Below, piece by piece: positions 55,050 to 64,000 of a DNA stretch of 64,000 bases. The stretch comes from Euphorbia lathyris. Its lineage: Eukaryota > Streptophyta > Magnoliopsida > Malpighiales > Euphorbiaceae. The stretch spans positions 5,905,001 through 5,969,000 of the forward strand of contig NC_088916.1 of NCBI RefSeq assembly GCF_963576675.1, written 5' to 3'. Position numbers and translations under genes: made by a program. The notes under the pieces are model-generated. The model was not told the origin of the DNA. It was given only the letters and a program-made list of their open reading frames with translations, and did no database searches. Positions within the stretch are counted from its first letter, which is position 1; each line of letters starts with the position of its first letter.

Positions 55050-56340
55050 AAAAATTTTATTTTTGAGTAAAGGTTGGGACGATATTTGCCTCGGGCTGAC
55101 ATCCCAACTAGGTCGGCACCCCAGCCAAAGACAAGAAAACTCGAATTCATTAAAGAAAATAAAATTCAGTACAAGGAGGCAAAATAAAGAATGAAAGAAT
55201 AAAAGCTAGAAAAAAAAGCTAAGAGAGCCTAAAATGTCCGACGTTGCAAATGTCGTCAAGAATCATCGAGTGGCAAAATGACGGGATGCATCTCACCACG
55301 CCAGTTCCTGTGAGGAGACACTGAAACGAGCCAGTGCGTCCGCGGGACGATTACCTTCTCGGTAGATGTGGGTACCCGTCACCTCCATGACCGAGCACTG
55401 GTTTAAGCATTTTAACCAAATTTGTATAACTTGCCAAGGAACTTCAGTTGAGCGTTGTCTAATAAGGTTCATAACATATGTAGAGTCCGATTCGATCCAT
55501 AAACAAGACCAGCCCTTCTCCCAGGCAATGTCCACAACGAATATTACAGCTCTAAGTTCAGCCAAGAAGGTGAAAGAATGTGGGATCGGAAAGGCGAAAC
55601 ATCCACGGGCAAAGCCGTGCGAGTTCCGGAAGATACCACCAGCGCCTGCCGAACCAGGAGCCTCCATCGCCGAGCCGTCTGTGTTCACTTTCAGCCAGTT
55701 ACTCGGGGGGGCCTTCCAACGCACCACTAATATATTAGGAGCCGGTGGGGTCTGGGGAGGAGCCGAAGAGGGACGATGATGTCTGAGTCAACGCGAGTGC
55801 TGCAGCTACCAGCAAATAGGCCGTGAGATTCTCGAATGAAGCCTTTCATCCGTAGGATAGAATTTTGGATTGAAGGGAGCTCGGAATCGAAAATTGCTTT
55901 GTTCCGAGTATGCCAGATAAGCCAAAGGCAGCTCGTTACAGCACTGCGCCATAGCCCCGTGACCTGCGAGCCAAACCTGCACAGGCAGAGGTTAGTTAAA
56001 AACAAATCGAGGCCGTTATTTGTAACCAGGTGTCTGTTGAAAATGCCGCCGAGTTCCGTCCATATGGCAATGGCGAATTTACAACTCATGAAGAGGTGCT
56101 GAGTTATCTCAATTTATGACAAACAAAGCGTGCAGCGGGAGGCAAGCATTATCCCCCGGCGCTGAAGAAGCTCGTGAGTAAGGATCCGATTATGGACTAA
56201 TCTCCAACACAACATAGACCGTGACGCTGGCCCACGGTGCCTGTCCGACCACACCCTGCATATTAGAGTAGTAGGCTTTGACGGTAAAAATCCCCTTCGT
56301 ATCCGGTTTCCAGATACAGATTCAAATATGTTACATATAT
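55050..56340 (-). mobile_element. 5'-truncated LINE inserted in the left Helitron
   Basis: Minus orientation: the zf-RVT-type region at right, RNase H to the left, then a 3' end (aaggttgggacgatatttgc) near 55065 beside a T-rich stretch. The right Helitron (around 62700) runs uninterrupted across the corresponding point (ataaagtttctc ... tatgtaacatattg). A clear long TSD was not identified. Confidence 0.75.
55293..55727 (-). pseudogene. LINE RNase H domain
   Basis: A 144-codon minus frame is complete for the RNase H domain: KVNTDGSAMEAPGSAGAGGI (catalytic Asp), FLAELRAVIFVVDIAWEKGW (Glu), LWIESDSTYVMNLI (Asp) and HIYREGNRPADALAR (the REGN-x2-ADALA signature). No stops inside. It is part of the LINE polyprotein and cannot be made alone because the upstream RT is missing. 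Confidence 0.9.
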
Positions 56341-56344
56341 ACAT
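55728..56344 (-). pseudogene. LINE zinc-binding (zf-RVT) region, frameshifted
   Basis: Two minus frames (56344-56114 and 56089-55727) give RSMLCWRLVHNRILTHELLQ with RGIMLASRCTLC, the typical zf-RVT phrase (W-R-L-hydrophobic ... C-x2-C), and then SCKFAIAIWTEL plus SCLWLIWHTRNKAIFD. A stop and a shift lie between them. The RT itself is not present. Confidence 0.85.
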
Positions 56345-56517
56345 TTAGCCTTTGCATTAAAAAACTTTAATTACATATAAAAAATCATAAGAATTAGATA
56401 CAGATTCATGTTGATGATAATCATTTGCATGATGGAATTTCATGATCACCAAAGTATTCGAATTTAATTATTCATTAGCTTACAATAACTTAATATATCC
56501 AATTGAATCAGCTTAGG

Positions 56518-57442
56518 CAGGGCCGATCTTGAGATTTTAAGGGCCTTGGGGCGAAATACCAAATGAGGGCTTTAATAAATAAAGTATAAGTAATAATTAA
56601 AGTGTGAAATTCAATCGTGTGAAAAAAATTCTTTAAAATGATACTTATTTTATTACACTTAACAAACGATCTAAAAACATTTCATATGAAAGAAAAATAT
56701 TTTATATAACTTTAATTATCCAATTTCTCATACAAAACAATGTATGTGGGTATTTTTAGATGTAAAGTCACTAATAATATTGTGTACATTAGTATGTTCT
56801 AAAACATTTCTCTCAATGCATAAAATGGCTAGAACATTTAACCTACATCGACAATCTCAAATAACTTTTCAATAATTTTAACATTTCAATGAAAGGCCAA
56901 GCTTGAAAAATTGATTATTAAATTTCGATTAAGATATCATATGCATGAAGAAAGGAAAAGCATGATAAACAGAAAATTGAAAAACTAAATCTCAAAATCA
57001 CTTCCCTTTGTGGGCTTTAGCTGGTAGGTTCTTAAAATTTGAAGATTTTGATGGGTTATACCAAATCGCATGAAGACCAAAGTGAATCAGAATTTTATGA
57101 ATTTCTCAAAGAAAAAAAAACTATTGGCAATCGCAAGTTTCACCATTACAGTGGTGATGGAAGAATAAAATTGATTATATAGTTGATGAATTTAAGATGA
57201 AGATTAATGAAAATATTATCATTTAATCGTTGGAATTGATGGGTAATTGAAGAAAAGAAGAATTTGAGAATTTGAAAAGACTCAAATTAGAAATTGATAT
57301 TTTACACCCATTTATGGCTTAATAATCAGTATCTTATTAATTTTTTTAATCGAAGTATAAAACTAAAATGCTATTACTATATTTGGGCCCTCCCTCATCC
57401 TTGGGCCCTAGGCAGTCGCCCCTCCTGCCAGGGACGACTCTG
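56518..57442. mobile_element. Non-autonomous hAT element with 8-bp TSD in the left Helitron
   Basis: CAGGGCCGATCTTGAG at the left and, reversed, CAGAGTCGTCCCTGGCAG at the right are degenerate inverted ends. GCTTAGG (56511-56517) and GCTTAAGG (57443-57450) form the TSD with a one-base indel. The right Helitron near 62565-62585 has the empty site (caggtttaa-type, complement of cttaaactgattcaatt). Length 925 bp, no transposase, same family as 41140-42058. Confidence 0.85.
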
Positions 57443-57534
57443 GCTTAAGGGGATGAGTTTTTCTATTTTCATCTCGTAATATCTCATCAAGATATTCAAT
57501 CAATTTGTTCTTCATTCTTCCATTATATACAATA

Positions 57535-58108
57535 TCTTGCGGTAGATGCAGTTCACATGCCGATAATGGGAGTGAAAGACGTCAGAAAACGAATCTCTTG
57601 CGCTGGTCTTTACTGGAGGCAGCATCGAAGTCCTTTAATGCTGGTACTTTTTACCGATGAATGCCCCAATCATGAAAGATATAAACTAGAAAAAGAAAAA
57701 AAAATAAAGGTAGAATCTTGTAAATGAAAACAAATTAAAACCCCAAATCGCAAAAGGAAAAAAGTTCAGAGCAACGCCAAAAAAATAGCAATTTTACACA
57801 CACAACAGCAGTAATAAGGTCATGAGTGAGTGAGAATCATGTGATCCATCGCCACCTCTCCTTAGCTCTCTTCAAAACAAAAGGACACATCATAAATTTC
57901 TCCACCCACAGTCCAACCCTTTTGTTATTTTTGTATTATGTGTCTTATTTTTTTCTAACATTCTTCTTTTAATCGTTTGACAGAGGTTCTTTTGATTTTG
58001 TTTTGTTCTTGGTGGGTTTCATCAATGGCTTCAAGTGCTTCTAGGTTTATCAAGTGTGTAACAGTTGGTGATGGTGCTGTAGAAAAGACTTGCATGCTTA
58101 TTTGTTAT
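57535..58108 (+). pseudogene. ROP/RAC small GTPase 5' UTR and first-exon fragment in a Helitron
   Basis: A segment absent from the matching part of the right Helitron, bracketed by TATATACAATA at both sides (about 57523-57533 and 58106-58116). It ends with ATG 58025 and 28 codons whose [15 protein letters not shown] and TCMLICY match the N-terminus of plant ROP GTPases of the ROP9-11 group (P-loop GDGAVGKT). The second-last P-loop Gly is Glu here, which would spoil nucleotide binding. About 490 bp of upstream gene DNA came along, with a possible 5'-UTR intron acceptor (cgtttgacag|) at about 57982. Only the start of the protein is present; no switch regions. In its source the protein would be a membrane-anchored polarity/ABA signalling switch. 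Confidence 0.8.
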
Positions 58109-58116
58109 ATACAATA

Positions 58117-60109
58117 CGAGTTACGCTCGCAAATATCACTTTTTGACTTTATTATTATTTTCTAATAATTATATATTTTGAATTTCAAAAGCAAGAATAG
58201 GAAACTAACAAAGGAATAGAAAACAAAAATGAAGGAACGAAAAATAAAGTTATGTGAGAATTATTTTTTTTCTAAAATAAGAGAAAATGTCAAGATATAG
58301 ACATATAAAGAGCAAAGTGAAAATGTTTTTTGCCCATTAATTAAAAAATTTATTTTTTCTTAATAAAGTATTAAGTCCATATATTAATTTTAGTTAAATA
58401 GAATTAAATCACAATTATAATCACTCAGTATAAATAAAAACGTTTATAATTAATATGTGAAAATAATTCTATTAAGTAGAGTCACTATGCTCAATATTTT
58501 TAGAAATTTAAGAGATTCAAATAATAATATTTGTATAATATTTTCCAGCAACTTGTCTTATAATCATGTTTCATTTTCATCTGTTAAAAAGTCTTGAAAT
58601 ACTAAGAATTTTGTACAAACCATAGATAATGGTTAATAACTTTATATGCATGTGTTACAAAAGCAATGGTCTTAATATCTCATAATTAATTTACATTTTT
58701 GGATTTTGAACATCAAAATTTATTTTTTACCTTCATTTTGAGTTCATATCTAGCACAATTCAAAATTTTCAAGAATAATTGGACGCTTACAATCTTCTGT
58801 CTAGAGGAGTGCATAAAAAAACGTAACTTCTTGTGGATAATAACAATAATAACAACAATAATAACAACAACATAGAATTCATGACTAAAAAATGAGAAAA
58901 GAACTTATAATGGTAATAATGATATAACATAATTTATAATTGAAATAAATTTTGTAAGTATAATATTTCAATATTTCTTTAATTATTTTCTTTAATATGT
59001 CTCCAACTTTAATGAATCACTACTTTGTGAAACTTTATATATACTTGTACCAGAATGCATAAAATAATAAAAAAAACACAATCCATATCAGTTATGTAAA
59101 CAAAATTATTAAAAAAAATTAGTGCACTTCACCAGGTTCTGAATTTGAAAAAATTAATCTAAATTAAACCTAACAGTTGAATTCATATAAAGTCGAAAAT
59201 CTAAATTTTAGTTAGAGTTGACAAACAAAACGATTACATCTAGCAACATATACTAAAAAATAATGCAAATGTATAAAATCAATATTTTAGTCATTTTGAA
59301 AAAAAATAACAAATAAAAAAGAAAACATAGATAAAGTAGCAAGAGATATGGAACATGGGTAACAGTTGGGGAAAAAAATTCATCTCTGAAAAATGGAACT
59401 ATAACAACTAGTGTTTTATAAATATAAAGCAACAACACAATTGGGAACAAAATAACTACTATATATGGAAAAAATCGAATAATTACCTTGAGAAACATAA
59501 AGATTTTCAAGTATCTTCTATTTCTATCGGATTTCTTCAATTGGAGATATCAAAATATGAATTCTCCAAATTCTTGAAGAAAAAGCTACTAAATAATTTA
59601 TGAATGGAAACCACTTCTAAATAGATCTAAATCTCTTAATGAAATAAGAACAAAATTATAAGACTATATTATTTAAATTAAGAACAAAATTATAAAACTA
59701 TATTACAAGAGTATGAAAAACAAAACTAATACATTAAACAAAACTAATACATCATCAAAATTAAAGGTTGACGGGGACTTTGGTTTTCAGTGGACAGTGA
59801 AAATAATGGTGAAATACCATCTATCAAGTTTTATATATAGATTTATTTGTGACTTTTGGATTTTCTTCATTTTGTGTTTTTCATTTTTCTGTAACTCTTA
59901 ATTTCTTTTATTACTTTAATTAATGGGCTAGTAATTGACAAATTATTATTATTAATACATATAAATGACTTTTCAATTTTCCTTCTGTTATTATTAATTA
60001 ATTAAATCTTTTTAATTTTGATTTTTTACTACTTTGACAACTCATCAAAAATGCCGCTAAAACACTTATCATAATTTCTCTCTGGTACCGTCATTATATA
60101 TAGTATAGA
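58117..60109. other. Body of the left Helitron arm, no gene
   Basis: AT-rich, non-coding, and the inverse of 60237-62470. For example ggacgcttacaatcttctgt (58781) faces acaaggagattgtaagcgtc (61750). A GTTATC-style array (ataacaataataacaacaat) lies at 58839-58870. Confidence 0.7.
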
Positions 60110-60236
60110 TATATATAATTATTATTGAGTGAGAGATTTAATATTCATTTAAATGCTCAATAATTTTTTGGTTATATTAAACCTTTTATTTAGATATAAT
60201 AGTGGAATATTTTTATATAAGGTTTAGTTTGATTAA
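60110..60236. other. Spacer between the two head-to-head Helitrons
   Basis: 127 bp of AT-rich DNA separate the TC ends. Each Helitron 5' TC is next to an A on its outer side, as expected for insertion between A and T. The spacer holds no gene. Confidence 0.7.
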
Positions 60237-60579
60237 TCTATACTATATATAATTACGGAAGCAGAGAGAAATGAGAAGAAGTGTTTTAGAGGTCTTTTTC
60301 ATGAGTTGTCAACGTAGTAAAAAATCAGATTAAAAATATTCAATTAATTAAAAATAAATATTTAATTAATTAAAAATAACAAATTTATATTTATAATATA
60401 TTAAATAATTATTACTAGCCTACTAATTAAAATAATAAAAGAAAGCAAGAGTTACGGGAAGATGAAAAAACACAAAGCAAAGGAAATCCAAAAGTCACAA
60501 ATAAACTTCTATATAAAGCATGATAGATAGTATTCCACCATTATATTCATTGGTCACGATAGATAGTATTATATTTCTG

Positions 60580-61475
60580 AAGGTAAATATTCGATTTTTT
60601 TCATATGTTGTAGTTATTTTGTTCTCAATTATGTTGTTGTTTTATTTTTATTAAACAGTAGTTGTTATAGTTTCATCTTTCAGATTCATTTCTGTTGTTA
60701 CCCAAGCTATACCTCTCGATATCTTATCAATGTTTTCTTTTTTATTTGTCTTTTTTTTTCCAAACTGATAGTTTCAATTGAAGAAATCCGACAGAAATAG
60801 AAGATGCATGAACAACTAAAACCAGAAAACACAAAAGTGTCAAAAATTACAAGAAATTCTTATGTTTCTCAAGGTAATTATTCGATTTTTTTTATATGTT
60901 GTAGTTATTTTTGTTCTCAATTGTGTTGTTGTTTTCTTTTTATTAAACAATAGTTGTTATAGTTTCATTTTTCAGAGATGAAATTCCATTTCTGTCGTTA
61001 CCCAGGTTCCATACCTCTCGCTACCTTATCCATGTTTTATTTTTTATTTGTCTTTTTTTTTTCAAAATGACTAAAATAAAGATTTTGTAAATTTGTATTA
61101 TTTTTTAGTATATGTTGCTAGGTGTTATCGTTTTGATTGCTAACTCTTAACTAAAATTTAGATTTTCGGCTTTATATGAACTCAATTTTTGGCTTTCTCA
61201 ATTGTGCTGTTGTTTTATTTTTATTAAACAATTGTTGTTATAGTTTCATCTTTCAGAGATGAAATTCCATTTCTGTCGTTATCCAGATTCCATACCTCTC
61301 GCTACCTTATCCATATTTTCTTTTTTATTTATTTATTTTTCAAAATGACTAAAATAAAGATTTTGTATATTTGTATTCTTTTTTAGTATATGTTCCTAGG
61401 TGTTATCGTTTTGATTGTTAACTCTAGCTAAAATTTAGATTTTCGGCTTTTTATGAACTCAATTTTTAGTTTTAA
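60580..61475. repeat. Three tandem ~300-bp units in the right Helitron
   Basis: Units start near 60585, 60870 and 61197. Shared words are tattaaacaatagttgttat, tttcattttt/ctttcagagatgaaattcc, tacctctcgctaccttatcc and gtgttatcgttttgattg. The first unit is partial. The left arm has one unit (about 59253-59480, inverted), so the expansion occurred in the right copy. Confidence 0.8.
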
Positions 61476-62944
61476 TTGAAGTTAGATTAATTTTTCTAAT
61501 TCGGAACATGTTGAAATCCACTCATTTTTTTAGTTTGAGTTTAGCTAATTGATATGGATTGTATTTTTTATTTTTATGCATTTTGGTACAAATAGATATA
61601 AAGTTTCACACAATAGTTGTTCACTGAAGTTTGAGACATATTAAAGAGATATTGGAATATTATACTTACAATGAAGTTTATTTCAATATAAATTATGTTT
61701 TATTATTATTATTATTATCAAGAAGTTATTTTTTTCCAATTTTCTAGACAAGGAGATTGTAAGCGTCTAATACGCTTGATAAGATGTTTATTCTTGAAGA
61801 ATATGGATTATGCTAGATACGAATTCAAAATCAAGGTAAATAAAAATAAATTTTGATGCTCAAAATCCTAAAAATGTACATTAATTATGGATATTGAGAT
61901 AATTGCTTTTGCAACATTGGCTTATATAATTTTTAACTATTATATTATGGTTCGTACAAAATTGTTAGTATTTCAAGAGTTTATTTCAAGAGTTTTTAAC
62001 AGATGAAAATGAAATATGATCATAGGACAAATTATTGAAAAATATTAATTAAGAAAATATTATTATTTGAATCTCTTCAAATTCTCAAATGTTGAGCATA
62101 ATGATTCTAATTAATATAATTAATTTCACATATTAATTATAAAACATTTTTTTTTGTACTGAGTGGTTACAATTGCGATTTAATTCTATTTAACTAAAAT
62201 TAATTTATGGACTTAATACTTCATTAAGAAAAAATAAAATGTTTAATTAATGGGCAAAAAATATTTTCACTCCCATCTTTATACGCTTATGTCTCGACAT
62301 TCTCTCTTATTTTCAAAAAAAAAAAACCCGAGAGGAAGATGATTCTCTCCTAATTATCTTTTTCGTCCCTTCATTTTTTTAATTCTTTTATTTGTTTTTC
62401 TTACTTACAAAATTCAATAATATATAATTATTAGAAAATATTAATGAAGTCAAATAAGTGATATCTACGAGTATGGCTGATATTCTATATAGTGAAAGAA
62501 TGAAGAACAAATTGATCGAATGTCTTGATGAGATATTACGAGATGAAAATAGGAGAAATCGTCATCTTAAACTGATTCAATTAGATATATTGGGTTATTG
62601 TAGCAGAATGAATAATTGAATTCGAATACTTGGTGATCATGAAATTCCATCAACCAAAATAATTATCATCAAGATGAATTTGTGACTAATTCTTACGAAT
62701 TTTATTTTTTTATATGTAACATATTGAATTGATAAAGTTTCTCCATATGCAACATTATAAAAGTATTGATTGTAATAGTTTATAGAATAATATATTGATG
62801 TTGCTTCCATTTTAACATAGATTGTAATTCTTTTGTATCGTAGATATAATATTTAATTTTAATTGTAGTTTAATTCAATTTTTGTTTAACCTATATTGTA
62901 ATTCTTTTGTATCGTAAATATAATATTTAATTTTAATTATAGTC

Positions 62945-63285
62945 TAATATATTTCTTAATTAATCTGGTATTTTATTATTATTATTTCACAGAATATTTG
63001 GAATATGAAAATGTATTAAAATTCCTAAAAAGTACAAATCATTGAATTTTGTAAAAATAAATAAATCATTCATCTTTAGTTAAAATTCTATAAAAAAGTA
63101 GTCAATTATTATATTCTAATATATTTCTTAATTAATCTCATATTTTATTATTATTGTTTCATAGAATTCCAGTTATAAGAAAATATGAAAATATATTAAA
63201 ATTACTAAAAAGTATAAATCATTGAATTTTGTAAAAATAAATAAATCATTCACCTTTAGTTAAAATTTTATAAAAAAACATTAAT
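62945..63285. repeat. Two ~170-bp direct copies near the Helitron 3' end
   Basis: Both copies contain ctaatatatttcttaattaa, aaaagta(c/t)aaatcattgaa and ataaataaatcattcacctt/atctt. They lie just inside the 3' terminus. Confidence 0.8.
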
Positions 63286-63450
63286 CAATTATTTTCAAAA
63301 TTAATTTGATTTGATTTGAATTATCAATAAAAAATATATATTAATTTCAAATATACATAATATACAAATTTCTCATAGCATGATATAAAATTACTTAAAA
63401 ATAAATATGTCAATTTATTTATTTATCTAAATTATATAAAAGTTTTGTAT

Positions 63451-63478
63451 CCCGTGCAACGCATGGGTTTTCGACTAG
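63451..63478 (+). other. Helitron 3' terminal hairpin and CTAG
   Basis: CCCGTGC-aac-GCATGGG forms a 7-bp stem (one G-T pair) with a 3-base loop, then seven bases, then CTAG followed by T. This structure is the termination signal for rolling-circle transposition in plant Helitrons. Confidence 0.85.
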
Positions 63479-63494
63479 TTAAAATATAATTACA

Positions 63495-63821
63495 GGAGTC
63501 TGATAATCTGGAGGCTATCAAAATGATCTCCAGCAATAAAGCTATTTGCTTAAATAGCCAAAATTTGATTAAAGGTATCAAGAGAATCTGCTCTTCCTTT
63601 GTTTCTATCAGTTTCAGCCTTGTCTTTAGAGAGCATAACCGGGTGGCGGATCGTCTGGCGGCTGCTGGTCATGAAGAGATGTGGGGGATCACAACCTATT
63701 CTTCTCCTCCGGCGTTTCTTTCTTCGCTCGACGTGGTGGGGGTTAGCTTCCCTAGGCTAATCCCAGGTTAGGTTTTTGTTTTGTTTTTCTTTCATGTTCC
63801 TACCAAAAAAAAAATATATAT
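63495..63821 (+). mobile_element. 5'-truncated LINE with 11-bp TSD
   Basis: ATATAATTACA is duplicated at 63484-63494 and about 63822-63832. The insert ends TACC followed by a poly(A) run and short TA repeats. Only the end of the LINE RNase H is retained. It inserted next to the Helitron 3' end. Confidence 0.85.
63523..63771 (+). pseudogene. LINE RNase H C-terminal fragment
   Basis: The 82-codon plus frame contains FVSISFSLVFREHNRVADRL AAAGHEE (written in two parts), that is, the REHN-x-VADRLA signature that closes the RNase H domain of plant LINEs. The Asp of the last catalytic motif is present. The rest of the polyprotein is missing. Confidence 0.85.
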
Positions 63822-63832
63822 ATATATAATTA

Positions 63833-64000
63833 CATTTCTGAAATTGTAATCGTTTAATGATCAAAATCGGGTATTTAACACAAGTCACTCTGCCTAATAC
63901 CCGACCTTGAAGACTCACAAGATTTTATGGCTATATCCTAAAAGGAGACATAGGAGAGACTTATGGCAATTAATTCAAAAGACCTTAGGAGATTTTAATG
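63833..64000. other. Window end, nothing recognised
   Basis: AT-rich sequence without frames or repeats that can be assigned. Confidence 0.5.

Larger units (their letters stand above)
54990..60109 (-). mobile_element. Left Helitron, reversed, carrying three insertions
   Basis: Its 5' end, read on the minus strand, is TCTATACTATATATAATGAC at 60109 downward, preceded by A as Helitrons require. From there its complement follows the right Helitron (60237-62800) nearly throughout, ending in recognisable homology near 54990 (caattacaatcaatactttt). The 3' hairpin and CTAG terminus are not found, so that end is truncated or diverged. It is interrupted by a LINE, a hAT element and a ROP gene fragment, none of them in the right copy. 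No Rep/helicase gene, so non-autonomous. Confidence 0.75.
60237..63478 (+). mobile_element. Right Helitron, non-autonomous, complete ends
   Basis: It starts TCTATACTATATATAATTAC at 60237 after an A and ends with the hairpin CCCGTGCAACGCATGGG and CTAG before a T, the canonical Helitron termini. Length 3242 bp. There is no Rep/helicase frame and no captured gene. It contains three tandem ~310-bp blocks and a ~170-bp duplication near its 3' end, both absent or single in the left copy. Confidence 0.85.

Noticed and set aside
57977..58165. A functional small GTPase gene.
   Set aside because: Only 28 family codons exist, the P-loop Gly is Glu, and the frame runs into Helitron DNA and stops.
54990..63478. 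The large inverted repeat as an assembly artefact.
   Set aside because: The arms differ by many substitutions, separate insertions with TSDs and unit-number changes, which a duplicated read or misjoin would not create.

Overview
The window looks like AT-rich intergenic chromatin from a flowering plant, most likely a eudicot. The evidence is the density of Ty1/copia and Ty3/gypsy retrotransposons, plant-type LINEs, hAT and Mutator-like MITEs and Helitrons, together with plant-only gene families: group E-type bZIP, a U-box/ARM E3 ligase fragment and a ROP/RAC GTPase fragment. No species is assigned. Exon models and repeat boundaries were read by eye from splice sites, reading frames and target-site duplications (TSDs).

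Layout. 1-1050 is a decayed LINE. 1806-3152 is a hAT-like remnant with a Tourist-type MITE nested in it. 3327-5631 (minus) is the first of two small bZIP-like genes; its zipper exons are internally duplicated. 7068-26699 is a full-length Tat-type Ty3/gypsy element (5-bp TSD CAAGC) split between protease and reverse transcriptase by a reversed copia element at 10949-20367 (TSD AGAAG). 26700-28737 is the 3' end of an older LTR element into which the gypsy element jumped. 31208-35807 is a young copia element (TSD CTATT) with almost identical LTRs but a damaged gag. 36163-43515 is a mosaic of tandem repeats, a large foldback element, a shredded U-box/ARM (PUB) pseudogene with a hAT element in its intron, and another foldback element. 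43895-45340 is a gypsy gag/protease relic with a hyperacidic linker. 47478-49673 (minus) is the second bZIP-like gene, with a 5'-UTR intron, a TATA box and two foldback MITEs sitting in its introns. 51042-51840 is a palindrome within a palindrome.

54990-63478 holds two head-to-head Helitrons whose 5' ends (TCTATACTATATATAA) face each other across a 127-bp spacer. The right copy has a canonical 3' hairpin and CTAG end. The left copy carries a LINE, a hAT element and the 5' UTR plus first codons of a ROP GTPase, all absent from the right copy, which therefore records the empty sites. A 5'-truncated LINE with an 11-bp TSD closes the window.

Only the two bZIP-like genes are plausible host genes. 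Their exon phases agree exactly and they resemble the bZIP34/61 clade, but the DNA-contacting basic region is eroded: the invariant Asn is Ser in one copy and the motif is unrecognisable in the other. They may be dimerisation-only proteins or genes on the way to pseudogenes. These two genes, the paired Helitrons and the nested retroelements are the main points of interest.
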